From the NCBI GenBank assembly GCA_004362315.1, contig SNWL01000004.1, positions 310,001 through 374,000 of the forward strand: a stretch of 64,000 nt of DNA. Direction: 5' to 3'. Position numbers and translations under genes: made by a program. Under the pieces are notes generated by a model. The model made no database searches. It was not told where the DNA came from and saw only the letters and a program-made list of their open reading frames with translations. The stretch comes from Mycobacterium sp. BK086. Lineage in GTDB: Bacteria; Actinomycetota; Actinomycetes; Mycobacteriales; Mycobacteriaceae. Shown here piece after piece: positions 36,287 through 45,400 of this stretch (position 1 is its first letter; each line of letters starts with the position of its first letter).

Positions 36287-37419
36287 AGCCCCTGGAAGCT
36301 CTCTTTGACCTGTTCCTCGGTCAGCCCGTAGTCGGCCAGCGAGTAGGTGTGCTTGGGCGCCCGCGGACCCTGCTTGCTCTCCTCGTCGGTGCGCTGGATC
36401 GCCGCCCGCGCATCGTCGGTCATCTCGATCCCGAACTTCTCGTAGATCTTCTCCACCACACGGATCGGTTCTTTGATGAGTTCGAAGTAGTCCAGATCGT
36501 AGAACTGGGCCGGATTCTGCTTGGCGCGTTCGGCGTTGAACAACCGCAGGCCGCGGGTCCAGGTCTCCAACGAATCGGCGCCGATCACGTCGTCTTTGAA
36601 CGTGTCCGACCAGCCCTCTGTGGTGTGCTGCGACAGCGAGCACATCGACGCCATGATCGTCTCGGCCGGGCGGTGGCACTGCACGATCAGCGCGTCCGGG
36701 TAGACGGCGAACACCGCGTCGAGCGCGAACAGATGGCTGGGATTCTTGAGCACCCAACGCTTTTCGGGATCATTGAGCCCGATCAGCTGCAGATTCTTGC
36801 GATGCCGCGCGTACGACTTGGTCCAATCCTGCCGAGCCAGCCACTGCGAATAGGTAGGCAGATGGGCCAGCGTCTCGTAGGACACCGAATGCAATGACTG
36901 CCGCAGCAGCTGCCAGCACTCCTCGACCTCGTCGGCCGTCATGTAGTGCAGGCCCGTGTAATCCGGGTTCTCCTCGTGGGCCTTTGTGAACTGCGCATCG
37001 ATCTGCTGGAAGACCGGGTTGTCCTTCCAGGACTCCCGCGGCGGCCTGGGCTGCGGGAACTCGGCCAGCCACAGTTCCAACCCCTGATGCCGGGGATCGG
37101 CGGTCAGCAGCCGGTGAATCGCGGTGGTTCCGGTACGCGGCAGCCCGGTGACGAAAATCGGTCGTTCGATCGGGACGTCGACATGCTGCGGGTACTGCTT
37201 GAAGGCGGCCTCGGAAACCAGCCTGGCCACCAACGCATTTCGCACGAAGAACCGGTGCATCTTGCTGCCGAGCTCGGTCAGATCCGCATCGTTGCGGAAC
37301 GACTCGAGCAGGACACTCAGCGCTTCTTGGTAGTTGTCGTCGTCGACGCCGAAGTCGTCCATGCCGGTGGCTTTGACAGCCGAGGCGAGCAGACTCTCGA
37401 CGCTGAGAAAGTCACTCAT
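36283..37419 (-). CDS. Sulfotransferase-family protein (Rv3529c-like)
   Basis: 378 residues. PAPS-binding 5'-phosphosulfate loop FVTGLPRTGTTAIHRLL near residues 88-104 and the 3'-phosphate region VLKNPSHLFALDAVFAVYPDALIVQCHRPAETI. Sulfotransferase_3-type fold. Sterol or hydroxysteroid sulfonation is conceivable, but no activity is known to me for this orthologue. The ATG overlaps the stop of the upstream SDR gene (TGATG), and with the DUF1214 gene forms an operon from the KstR site at 39378. Confidence 0.87.
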   Translation of the reverse strand: MSDFLSVESLLASAVKATGMDDFGVDDDNYQEALSVLLESFRNDADLTELGSKMHRFFVRNALVARLVSEAAFKQYPQHVDVPIERPIFVTGLPRTGTTAIHRLLTADPRHQGLELWLAEFPQPRPPRESWKDNPVFQQIDAQFTKAHEENPDYTGLHYMTADEVEECWQLLRQSLHSVSYETLAHLPTYSQWLARQDWTKSYARHRKNLQLIGLNDPEKRWVLKNPSHLFALDAVFAVYPDALIVQCHRPAETIMASMCSLSQHTTEGWSDTFKDDVIGADSLETWTRGLRLFNAERAKQNPAQFYDLDYFELIKEPIRVVEKIYEKFGIEMTDDARAAIQRTDEESKQGPRAPKHTYSLADYGLTEEQVKESFQGL

Positions 37420-38201
37420 CAGTTGTGATACTCCCCGCAGTTCACGTCCAGGGTCTGGCCGGTGATGCCGTTGGACAGATCGCTGGCCATGAACAGGATC
37501 GCCGAAGCCACCTCGTCCTCGGTGGGCAGCCGCTTGAGATCGCTGTTGACCGCGGCAGCCTTGTAGATCTCGTCGACGGTCGTTCCGTACTTGCCGGCCT
37601 GGTGCTCGAAATAGCCCTGCAAGGTCCCGCCCCAGATATAGCCGGGCAGAACGGAATTCACCCGGATCTGCTGCTCGCCGAGCTCACTGGCCAGCGACTG
37701 CGACATCGACAGCAGCGCCGCCTTGGCCAACTTGTAGGCGCCCTGTTTGGGATCGGAATGCCGCAGCACCATCGAGTTCACATTGACCACCGAACCCTTG
37801 GCCTCTGTCAGTGCGGGGGTGAAGCCCTGAATGAGGCGCAACGCGCCGAGCACCGTGAGCTCGATCGTCTCGCGAATGTGGTCGAACGAGGTCTTGCCGA
37901 AGGGCTTCATCGACGGCACCTTGAACGCATTGTTGATCAGCACGTCGACCTTGCCGTACGCATCCATCGTCTGCTTGACCAGATTGTCGACCTGACCCTC
38001 GTCGGTGATGTCGGTGCCCACCGCTACCGCGCGGCGACCGAGGTCGGCGACCGTCTTGGCTACATCGTCCAGGCGTCCAACCGTCCGCGCCGCCAGCACC
38101 AGATCGGCGCCTTCCTCGGCACATCGGCGCGCCAGCGTGGTCCCCAGCGCCGGGCCGACACCACTGATGACGACGACCTTGTTCTCGAGCAAGCCGGCCA
38201 T
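37419..38201 (-). CDS. Short-chain dehydrogenase/reductase (Rv3530c-like)
   Basis: 260 residues. SDR with an altered glycine motif (SGVGPALG, residues 14-21), NNAF in place of NNAG, Ser in NVNSMVL and Tyr/Lys in YKLAKAAL. C-terminal ITGQTLDVNCGEYHN is typical of SDRs. Substrate unknown; sterol context suggests a hydroxysteroid or its CoA ester. Second gene of the DUF1214-SDR-sulfotransferase operon, 3 bases after the preceding stop. Confidence 0.87.
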   Translation of the reverse strand: MAGLLENKVVVISGVGPALGTTLARRCAEEGADLVLAARTVGRLDDVAKTVADLGRRAVAVGTDITDEGQVDNLVKQTMDAYGKVDVLINNAFKVPSMKPFGKTSFDHIRETIELTVLGALRLIQGFTPALTEAKGSVVNVNSMVLRHSDPKQGAYKLAKAALLSMSQSLASELGEQQIRVNSVLPGYIWGGTLQGYFEHQAGKYGTTVDEIYKAAAVNSDLKRLPTEDEVASAILFMASDLSNGITGQTLDVNCGEYHN

Positions 38202-38204
38202 GTG

Positions 38205-39332
38205 TTATCCCACCATCCTGTTGCCAATTAGTTTCTGACGCAGCGCGATTCGCTGGCGCCAATCGTCATCGGAGATCTTGTTGTGCTCGTAGTAGGGCAG
38301 CTTGCCCGCAACGGCGTCGAGATCCACCAGCTCCAGCGTGGGGCCGTCGGCCTCGGTCAGCTCACGGGACACCCGCTGCCAACGGAACTGCAGATAACCC
38401 TTGGCGTGTCCGAGCGTCTCGACCCAGTTCGTCACCCCAGGGTTCTGATCGGCGACGACAATGCGGATCTTTCCGTCCGGATCCGCCTGTGCCTGAGTGC
38501 CGTTCAGAGAGGTCTGGTGGTTGATGTAGTCCAGCGAGATGTACCAGAGGCTGCCGAGCTGGAAGCCGAGGTACGGAGCATCAGTGACCGGAAGGGTGAG
38601 GATCAGCGCCTGCTCGGGCGTGATGTCGTAGTGCCCCACCGACGAGTACTGGGTGGCCAGTCCGCCCGGCGTGAGCCGCGGTGCCGTCAGCGTGTTGACC
38701 GGCAGGTTGTCGTAGAACCACTTCGGGAACTGCAGCCAGGTCTTGACCCGCTGCACAAGCTGCTTACCCGCTGTCGCCCAGCGTCTTTCGATCAGCTCCT
38801 TGGTCAGCGGCGGCGGCGCGGTGCCAGCGGTATCGGTGCGGGCGATCGCGAAGTTGCCGCGCTCGGCGGCCCAGTCGTTGTAGACCTCGCGAATCACCAA
38901 CTGCGCGTTGGTGTCCGGGGTGAACCGCCATTCGAAGGTGCCGTCGGCGGCGATGTCGAGGCGCCGATCGTCGAACGCCGTCTCGCTGTCGGGGACCACT
39001 TCGTCGGTGTACTCGCCACCGAGCAGCTGGAAGCTGACGTCGGTGGTGGTCCCGCGCTTACCGGTGACGACGTACTCGTTGCCCGCCACGACGCGGGTAC
39101 CGAAGTACATCGTGTCCGGGTTGTCGAGACCCATCTTCGTGAACGGTCCGGTGCCCGAATGCAGGAACGGGTGGTCGCGGTCATAGTCGAAGGCGACGTG
39201 GGTGCACGCCGCGACGCAGCCGGCCAGATACTGCAGCCCCTCCAGCAGGTCGGCCTCGGACTCGATGAAATGAGCCTCTCGGACCAGACGTTCGGATTCG
39301 GCTATGGCGTCCACCAGTGGCTGTGTGTACAT
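38205..39332 (-). CDS. DUF1214-family protein (Rv3531c-like)
   Basis: 375 residues, the same length as Rv3531c. The C-terminal part (YSSVGHYDITPEQALILTLPV, LGFQLGSLWYISLDYIN, IVVADQNPGVTNWVETLGH) is the beta-rich DUF1214 domain found near DUF1254 proteins. No signal peptide is seen. Function unknown. First gene of a three-gene operon under the long palindromic KstR operator at 39378-39409. Confidence 0.85.
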   Translation of the reverse strand: MYTQPLVDAIAESERLVREAHFIESEADLLEGLQYLAGCVAACTHVAFDYDRDHPFLHSGTGPFTKMGLDNPDTMYFGTRVVAGNEYVVTGKRGTTTDVSFQLLGGEYTDEVVPDSETAFDDRRLDIAADGTFEWRFTPDTNAQLVIREVYNDWAAERGNFAIARTDTAGTAPPPLTKELIERRWATAGKQLVQRVKTWLQFPKWFYDNLPVNTLTAPRLTPGGLATQYSSVGHYDITPEQALILTLPVTDAPYLGFQLGSLWYISLDYINHQTSLNGTQAQADPDGKIRIVVADQNPGVTNWVETLGHAKGYLQFRWQRVSRELTEADGPTLELVDLDAVAGKLPYYEHNKISDDDWRQRIALRQKLIGNRMVG

Positions 39333-39377
39333 CGACCGCCTCGCGTTTCAATATTGGACCGCAATGGTACGTTCTCC

Positions 39378-39409
39378 GACTGAGACTAGAACGTGTTCTA
39401 GTCTCAGTC
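39378..39409. promoter_or_regulatory. Extended 32-base KstR operator between the DUF1214 operon and an IclR gene
   Basis: The core TAGAACGTGTTCTA (39387-39400) is embedded in a longer perfect inverted repeat: 15-base arms (39378-39392 and 39395-39409) around a GT centre, flanks GACTGAGAC and GTCTCAGTC. No other KstR site in the window has more than its core symmetry. It lies 45 bases from the DUF1214 start and 47 bases from the IclR start and can serve both. Confidence 0.92.
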
Positions 39410-39456
39410 AACAAACCCAACGGTCCATATCTGGAACATAGAGGTAGGATTTTGCA

Positions 39457-40362
39457 ATGCCAGACGCCGACCCTCCTGGTCGATCATCTCCCCCCACGCA
39501 GCGGGTGGTGGCGATTCTGGACTTTCTGGCCAAACACCCGCAAGACCGGTTCGGCCTCTCCGAGCTGTCTCGCCGGCTGAACCTGGCCAAGCCCACCTGC
39601 CTGGGCATCGTGACGACCCTGACCGAGTCGGGTTATCTGGTCCGCGACGCCGCCGACAAGACCTATCGGCTGGGCCCCAGCCTCATCGCATTGGGCCACC
39701 TCGCACAGGAGTCGCTGCGGGTCAATCCGGCCGCCCGCGCCGAACTGACCCGGCTCTCGAAGAGCTTCGACACCACGGCGGCACTGGCCGGCGTCGTCGA
39801 CGACCGGATCACGCTGCTCGAACTGGTCGGACCACCCGGTTCCGACGTCGGAGTGCGTGTCGGGCAGAGCTACCCGTTCGCGCCGCCGGTCGGGCTGATG
39901 TTCGTGCTGTGGGACGACGAGGCGTTGCGTAGCTGGCTGGGCCGGGCCCCGACCATCCCGCTGCGGACCGAAACACAGCGACTGGACCGCGTCATCGCCG
40001 AGTGCCGAACCGCGGGATTTCTCGTCGAGCGTCTCACCCCCGGCGGGCGGCGGCTCTACGCGATGATGGCCGGCATGTCGAGCACGCTGCCCGACGAGCT
40101 GCGCGCTCTGCTGGGCGAGCTGATCTCCGACATCGGCGAGCGGGTCTATCTGAGCAGTGAGGCCGAGGGCGCCCGTCAGCGCCACGACGTCAGCGTCATC
40201 TCCGCACCGGTCTACGACCACCACCACCGGCAGGCGATGGTGGTGTCGCTTCAGATCGGCCGGGCGCTCACCGACTCCGAGATCGCCAAGCACGCCAAGG
40301 GTTTGGTCGCCACCGCCGACGCGCTCACCGCGCAGCTCGGCGGCACCAAACCCCAGTGGTGA
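39457..40362 (+). CDS. IclR-family transcriptional regulator
   Basis: 301 residues from an ATG with AGGTAGGA upstream. N-terminal winged helix (residues about 15-75: VVAILDFLAKHP, LSELSRRLNLAKPTCLGIVTTL, YRLGPSLIALG) and a C-terminal IclR effector domain. Divergent from the DUF1214 operon across the extended KstR palindrome, so it is probably part of the KstR regulon and may add a second layer of control. Not found at this position in M. tuberculosis, where PPE genes follow Rv3531c. Effector unknown. Confidence 0.88.
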   Translation: MPDADPPGRSSPPTQRVVAILDFLAKHPQDRFGLSELSRRLNLAKPTCLGIVTTLTESGYLVRDAADKTYRLGPSLIALGHLAQESLRVNPAARAELTRLSKSFDTTAALAGVVDDRITLLELVGPPGSDVGVRVGQSYPFAPPVGLMFVLWDDEALRSWLGRAPTIPLRTETQRLDRVIAECRTAGFLVERLTPGGRRLYAMMAGMSSTLPDELRALLGELISDIGERVYLSSEAEGARQRHDVSVISAPVYDHHHRQAMVVSLQIGRALTDSEIAKHAKGLVATADALTAQLGGTKPQW

Positions 40363-40371
40363 CCCGCCCGG

Positions 40372-42450
40372 TCAGCTGGTAGCCGCGAGCGCCAGGGGTA
40401 GCACCGCGGGCGCGCCCGCCTCCTTCACCACCCGTGCGGCCATCGTCAGTGTCCAGCCGGTATCGGTCAGATCGTCGACGAGCAACACCGGCCCACCCGC
40501 GGCGGCCAGGTCGGGGACCGACCACGCTCCGTTGAGGGCCGCCACACGGTAGGCGGAGTTGGCCGCGCTGACCGGCCGGTGCCCCACGGCGTACCGCAGC
40601 ACGCCCAGGTCGGTCAGTCTGCCCAGGCGTGCCAGTTCGCGGGCCAGGGACGCGATCAGCACCGGATGCGTGGCGGAGTCCAGCGCCAGCACGGCAGTCG
40701 GACGGATCGCCCAATCCCAGGCGGCCAGTACCTTGACCGCCGCCTGCACCACATCCGGCGGTACCTCGCCGTCGGGCTCGTCGAGCAGGCGTCGCAGCCG
40801 CGGGCCCCAACCCAGGTCGGTCAGCCTGCCGATCGCCCGGCCCGGCTCGGGACCGTCGCCGATGCGGCCGCTGAGGCTCACGCCCAGCTTTGCCAGCCCC
40901 GACGGCCATTGTTTGCGCGGGGTGATCTCGACGCCCGGCCGCATCAGCGCCTCCCGGATGAGCGCCGCCGCATCGTCGTTCACGGTCGCTCCGAAGTGGG
41001 CGCCCGCACAGTTGTCGCAGCGGCCGCACCGTTCGCCGTCGCTGAGGTCGGGGTCGTCGAGTTGCCTGCGCAGGAACGTCATCCGGCACTCGGTGGTGTT
41101 CTGGTAGTCGAGCATCGCCTGCTGCTCGCGACCCCGGGCCTCGTCGAGTTGGCGGTAGCGGGCCTCGTCGTACTCCCATGGCTGACCGGTGGCCAGCCAT
41201 CCGCCTTTGACCCGCCGCACCGCGCCGTCGACATCGAGCACCTTGAGTACCATCTCCAGTCGGGTGCGGCCCAGATCCACCAGCGGCTCCAGGGCGGGCG
41301 TCGACAGCGGACGATCGGGCTCCAGTTCACGAATAACGTTGCGCACCATCGCTTCCGAGGGAAACGCCACCGAGGCGAAATACCGCCAGACGTCCTGGTC
41401 TTCCCGTCCCGGCAGCAGCACCACCTCGGCGCTGTCAGTCGAGCGGCCAGCACGGCCGACCTGCTGGTAGTACGCGATGGGTGACGAGGGCGCACCGAGA
41501 TGCACGACGAATCCGAGATCCGGCTTGTCGAAACCCATGCCCAGAGCCGAGGTGGCGATCAGCGCCTTCACCCGGTTGCCCAGCAGATCGGCCTCGAGTT
41601 GTTCTCGCTCAGCCGTTTCCGTCGACCCGGTGTAGGCGGCCACCTCGTGGCCACGCTCGCGCAGCAGCGCCGCCACATCGTGCGCCTGGGCGACAGTCAG
41701 CGTGTAGACGATTCCGGAACCCGGCAGCGACGCCAGGTTCTCGGCCAGCCAGGCCGTGCGCTGCGCTCCTCCGCCGGCTTGAACCACCGACAGCCGCAAC
41801 GACTCTCGGTCGAGCCCACCGCGCAGTACCAGCGTGTCCCGTCCGCCGACCCCGAGCTGAGCCGCGACATCGTTCACGACACGATTGTTCGCGGTGGCGG
41901 TGGTGGCCAACACCGGTACGTCCGAACCGAGTTCGGCGATCAAGGTTCGGATGCGCCGGTAGTCAGGCCGGAAGTCGTGACCCCAGTCCGAGACGCAGTG
42001 CGCCTCGTCGACCACCACCAGTCCGGCGTCGGCGGCCAGCGCCGGCAGGACGGTGTCGCGAAACTCCGGGTTGTTCAACCGTTCCGGGCTGACCAGCAGG
42101 ACATCAAGGTCACCGCCGTTGACCCGCTGGTGTATCTCGTCCCATTCGGTGACGTTGCCGGAGTTGATGGTGGCAGCACGAACACCTGCGCGTTCCGCGG
42201 CGGCGACCTGGTTGCGCATCAACGCCAACAGGGGCGACACGATGACCGTGGCTCCCTTGCCGAGCTCCCGCAGCAGCTTGGCGGCAATGAAATACACCGC
42301 CGACTTGCCCCACCCGGTGCGCTGCACCACCAGCGCCTGGCGGCGCTGCACCACCAATGCTTCGATGGCCGTCCACTGATCGTCGCGCAGGACCGCCGTG
42401 GGCCCGGCCAGCTGTTCGAGGATGGCCTGGGCGTCGGCTCGCGTGGTCAT
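40372..42450 (-). CDS. RecQ-like DNA helicase with C-terminal phosphoribosyltransferase-like domain
   Basis: 692 residues. Superfamily 2 helicase: Walker A RTGWGKS (44-50), DEAH box (148-151), motif [13 protein letters not shown], then the RecQ zinc-binding Cys set (CRMTF...CGRCDNC). No HRDC domain follows. The last about 130 residues instead carry a PRPP-type signature [14 protein letters not shown] (655-668), as in ComF-like phosphoribosyltransferases. It is not a sterol gene and interrupts the sterol cluster between the IclR gene and hsaF. DNA repair or nucleotide-linked function is inferred from domains only. Confidence 0.88.
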   Translation of the reverse strand: MTTRADAQAILEQLAGPTAVLRDDQWTAIEALVVQRRQALVVQRTGWGKSAVYFIAAKLLRELGKGATVIVSPLLALMRNQVAAAERAGVRAATINSGNVTEWDEIHQRVNGGDLDVLLVSPERLNNPEFRDTVLPALAADAGLVVVDEAHCVSDWGHDFRPDYRRIRTLIAELGSDVPVLATTATANNRVVNDVAAQLGVGGRDTLVLRGGLDRESLRLSVVQAGGGAQRTAWLAENLASLPGSGIVYTLTVAQAHDVAALLRERGHEVAAYTGSTETAEREQLEADLLGNRVKALIATSALGMGFDKPDLGFVVHLGAPSSPIAYYQQVGRAGRSTDSAEVVLLPGREDQDVWRYFASVAFPSEAMVRNVIRELEPDRPLSTPALEPLVDLGRTRLEMVLKVLDVDGAVRRVKGGWLATGQPWEYDEARYRQLDEARGREQQAMLDYQNTTECRMTFLRRQLDDPDLSDGERCGRCDNCAGAHFGATVNDDAAALIREALMRPGVEITPRKQWPSGLAKLGVSLSGRIGDGPEPGRAIGRLTDLGWGPRLRRLLDEPDGEVPPDVVQAAVKVLAAWDWAIRPTAVLALDSATHPVLIASLARELARLGRLTDLGVLRYAVGHRPVSAANSAYRVAALNGAWSVPDLAAAGGPVLLVDDLTDTGWTLTMAARVVKEAGAPAVLPLALAATS

Positions 42451-42480
42451 GCGCCCATCGTGCCAACGGGCACCGACGGA

Positions 42481-43533
42481 CTACTTGGCAGCTGCGGCTT
42501 CCTGCTCGCGCTTGATCTCCAGCGCGATATCGATCAGCTGATCTTCCTGGCCGCCGATCAGCTTGCGCTGCCCGACCCGGAGCAGCAGCTCGTGTGCGGG
42601 CACGCCGTACCGTTCGCCCTGGCGAACCGCGTGCTTGAGGAAGCTGGAGTACACCCCGGCGTAGCCCATCACGAGGGCGTTGCGGTCGAGCAGGCACTCG
42701 GCCGGCATCGTGGGAGCCACGACCTCTTCGGCGGCGTCGGCGATCTCGAAGAAGTCGATACCGGTCTTGACGCCGATCTTGTCGAAGACCCCGACCAACG
42801 CCTCGACGGGCGCGTTGCCGGCCCCGGCGCCGAAGCGGCGGCAGGAACCGTCGATCTGCTTGGCACCGGCCCGCACCGCCTCGACCGAATTGGCGACGCC
42901 GAGGCCCAGGTTCTCGTGGCCGTGAAAACCGACCTGAGCATCGTCACCGAGCTCGGCGACCAGCGCGGCCACCCGGTCGGCGACCCCTTCGAGCACCAGC
43001 GCGCCCGCGGAGTCCACGACATAGACGCACTGGCAGCCGGCGTCGGCCATGATCCGGGCCTGTGCGGCCAGCTTCTCCGGGGGGATGGTGTGGCTCATCA
43101 TCAGGAAGCCGACCGTTTCCAGACCCAGTTCACGGGCCAGCCCGAAGTGCTGTATCGACACGTCGGCCTCGGTGCAATGGGTGGCGATCCGGCAGATCGA
43201 GCCGCCGTTGTTCTGCGCCTCCTTGATGTCTTCCTTGGTGCCCACGCCGGGCAGCATCAGGAACGCGATCTTGGCTTCCTTGACGGTTTCGGCCGCGAGC
43301 TTGATCAGCTCCTGCTCGGGAGTCTTGGAGAACCCGTAGTTGAAGCTCGATCCGCCGAGACCGTCACCGTGGGTCACCTCGATGACGGGGACGCCTGCGT
43401 TGTCGAGTGCCGCGACGATGGCACCGACCTCGTCCTTGGTGAATTGATGGCGCTTGTGGTGGCTGCCGTCGCGCAGGGAGGTATCCGTCATCCGGACGTC
43501 CCAGCTGGCGTCGAACCAAACGTCAGTGCTCAT
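42481..43533 (-). CDS. hsaF: HsaF, 4-hydroxy-2-oxoacid aldolase
   Basis: 350 residues. DRE-TIM/HMGL-like barrel with [16 protein letters not shown] at residues about 16-31 holding the catalytic Arg, Asp and His, metal-binding HGH in [10 protein letters not shown], and a C-terminal communication domain. Cleaves 4-hydroxy-2-oxohexanoate, made from steroid ring A/B products, to pyruvate and propanal; works as a channelling complex with HsaG. The start overlaps the hsaG stop (ATGA). Orthologue of Rv3534c. Confidence 0.95.
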   Translation of the reverse strand: MSTDVWFDASWDVRMTDTSLRDGSHHKRHQFTKDEVGAIVAALDNAGVPVIEVTHGDGLGGSSFNYGFSKTPEQELIKLAAETVKEAKIAFLMLPGVGTKEDIKEAQNNGGSICRIATHCTEADVSIQHFGLARELGLETVGFLMMSHTIPPEKLAAQARIMADAGCQCVYVVDSAGALVLEGVADRVAALVAELGDDAQVGFHGHENLGLGVANSVEAVRAGAKQIDGSCRRFGAGAGNAPVEALVGVFDKIGVKTGIDFFEIADAAEEVVAPTMPAECLLDRNALVMGYAGVYSSFLKHAVRQGERYGVPAHELLLRVGQRKLIGGQEDQLIDIALEIKREQEAAAAK

Positions 43534-44447
43534 GCTTGCGCTCCTGTTCCTGCGGAGGCACGTTCCTTCGCGATTTCTTCGCCGACCTTGGTGGCCGCGG
43601 CGGTCATGATGTCCAGGTTTCCCGCATAGGGCGGCAGGTAGTCCCCGGCGCCCTCGACTTCCACGAACGTGGTGACCACGAAGTTGCCGCCGTTGACCAC
43701 CGACGGCTCGTCGAACTGCGGCTCGTTGAGCAGCCGGTAGCCGGGCACGTACGTCTGCACCTCGGCCACCACGTCCTTGATGGACTGGGTGATCGCATCG
43801 CGGTCGGCGTCCTCGGGGATCGCGCAGAAGATGGTGTCGCGCATGATCATTGGCGGATCGGCCGGGTTCAGGATGATGATCGCCTTACCGCGCTTGGCTC
43901 CACCGATGACCTCCACGCCGGCGCTGGTGGTCTTGGTGAACTCGTCGATGTTGGCCCGGGTGCCCGGACCGGCAGAGGCCGAGGACACCGACGCGACGAT
44001 CTCGGCGTAGGGCACGTCCACGACGCGGCTGACGGCGTAGACCATCGGGATGGTGGCCTGACCACCGCAGGTCACCATGTTGACGTTGGGGGCGTCGAGG
44101 TGGGCCCGCAGGTTGGCCGGCGGGATGACGCCGGGGCCGACAGCGGCCGGGGTCAGATCGATGGCCCGGATACCGGCTTCCTCATACCGCGGAGCGGCAG
44201 CCTTGTGCACGTAGGCGCTGGTGGCCTCGAACACCAGATCCGGCTTCTCCGACTGCGCCAGCAGCCAGTCGACGCCCTCGTGGCTGGTCTCCAGACCGAG
44301 CTTGCGGGCTCGCGCCAGGCCTTCGCTCTCCGGGTCGATGCCGATCATCCAGCGCGGCTCGAGCCACTCCGAACGAAGAAGCTTGTACAGCAGGTCGGTA
44401 CTGATATTTCCCGACCCGACGATGGCAACTGAGCTCTTCTGCGCCAT
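43530..44447 (-). CDS. hsaG: HsaG, acylating aldehyde dehydrogenase
   Basis: 305 residues. NAD-binding [18 protein letters not shown], catalytic Cys127 in [11 protein letters not shown], and the [16 protein letters not shown] segment of acetaldehyde dehydrogenases (acylating). Converts propanal delivered by HsaF to propionyl-CoA. A good ribosome site (AGAGGAG) precedes the ATG, 13 bases after the hsaE stop. Orthologue of Rv3535c. Confidence 0.95.
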   Translation of the reverse strand: MAQKSSVAIVGSGNISTDLLYKLLRSEWLEPRWMIGIDPESEGLARARKLGLETSHEGVDWLLAQSEKPDLVFEATSAYVHKAAAPRYEEAGIRAIDLTPAAVGPGVIPPANLRAHLDAPNVNMVTCGGQATIPMVYAVSRVVDVPYAEIVASVSSASAGPGTRANIDEFTKTTSAGVEVIGGAKRGKAIIILNPADPPMIMRDTIFCAIPEDADRDAITQSIKDVVAEVQTYVPGYRLLNEPQFDEPSVVNGGNFVVTTFVEVEGAGDYLPPYAGNLDIMTAAATKVGEEIAKERASAGTGAQA

Positions 44448-44460
44448 GTGGATGCTCCTC

Positions 44461-45261
44461 TTACTCGAATGACAGCCGGACTGAACCCAGCCCGGCGAAG
44501 TCGGCGACGAACTGATCGCCGGGGCGGCAGTCGATGGCCCTGGTGCACGACCCCGGCAGGACGATGTCGCCTGCCTTCAGCCGCACTCCGAAGCTCTCGA
44601 CCTTGCGGGCCAGCCACGCGACCGCGGTGACCGGATTGCCCAGCACGGCGTCGCTGCGGCCCTCGGCCACCACCTCGCCGTTGCGGGTGAGCACCGCGTC
44701 GATGGCCCTGATGTCAACGTCTTTGGGCGATACCCGCTCCTTGCCGAGCACGTAGCCCGCCGACGACGCGTTGTCGGCGATCGTGTCGCACAGCGCGATC
44801 TTCCAGTCCTTGATCCGGGTGTCGATGAGCTCGATCGCCGGCGCGAAGGCGGCGGTGGCGGCCAGCACGTCGTCCTCGGTGCAACCGGCCCCGGGCAGGT
44901 CGTCGGCGAGGATGAACCCGACCTCGACCTCGACGCGCGGGAACAGGAAGCGACCCGCGGGCACCGGCTGGTCCTCGAACACCTCCATGTCGGCCAGCAG
45001 GTGGCCGTAGTCGGGCTCGTCGACGCCCATCATCTTCTGCATGGCCTCAGAGGACAGGCCCACTTTGTGGCCGACCACCCTGGCGCCCTCGGCGACCCGC
45101 TGCCGGATGTTGATCAGCTGGATTTCGTAGGCGTCGACAACGTCGATATCGGGGTGATTGGACGTCAGCGGAGTCATCGGAACGCGACTGCGCTCCGCTT
45201 CGGCAAGGTCGGCGGCAAGCTCGTCGCGCGTCGAAACGCTCAGCATTCCCGGGAGTCCCAT
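44461..45261 (-). CDS. hsaE: HsaE, 2-hydroxypenta/hexadienoate hydratase
   Basis: 266 residues from the ATG at 45261; the ATG at 45246 gives 261 residues, the length of Rv3536c, and may be the real start. MhpD-type hydratase with [27 protein letters not shown] (Glu metal ligands), IELIDTRI and [15 protein letters not shown]. Hydrates 2-hydroxyhexa-2,4-dienoate from ring A cleavage to the HsaF substrate. First gene of hsaE-G-F, expressed from the KstR promoter at 45385. Confidence 0.94.
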   Translation of the reverse strand: MGLPGMLSVSTRDELAADLAEAERSRVPMTPLTSNHPDIDVVDAYEIQLINIRQRVAEGARVVGHKVGLSSEAMQKMMGVDEPDYGHLLADMEVFEDQPVPAGRFLFPRVEVEVGFILADDLPGAGCTEDDVLAATAAFAPAIELIDTRIKDWKIALCDTIADNASSAGYVLGKERVSPKDVDIRAIDAVLTRNGEVVAEGRSDAVLGNPVTAVAWLARKVESFGVRLKAGDIVLPGSCTRAIDCRPGDQFVADFAGLGSVRLSFE

Positions 45262-45384
45262 CGTCGGTGTGACCGGGGCGAACGGCGCCCGGTGCGGGCA
45301 ATTCTAGTGCGGTCCGAGGGCCCTTGGGGTAAGCGTTCCGCTGATCGGAAGGGAGGGGTCAGTAGCGCCCGGACGGGGCAATTC

Positions 45385-45398
45385 TATAACGTGTTCTA
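45385..45398. promoter_or_regulatory. KstR operator between hsaEGF and kstD
   Basis: TATAACGTGTTCTA, core AAC-N2-GTT with one left-flank mismatch. It ends only 2 bases before the kstD ATG (45401), and its left end TATAAC is itself a good -10 hexamer, so the kstD mRNA must be leaderless or have a leader of a few bases. Minus-strand transcription leads to hsaE, 123 bases away. Confidence 0.9.
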
Positions 45399-45400
45399 GT

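Noticed and set aside
39457..42450. IclR-RecQ stretch considered as a genomic island with attachment sites.
   Set aside because: No tRNA, integrase or direct flanking repeats seen, and base composition is like the rest.
41500..43629. 709-residue open frame opposite RecQ and hsaF.
   Set aside because: Spans two well-supported opposite genes and has no domain pattern; shadow frame.
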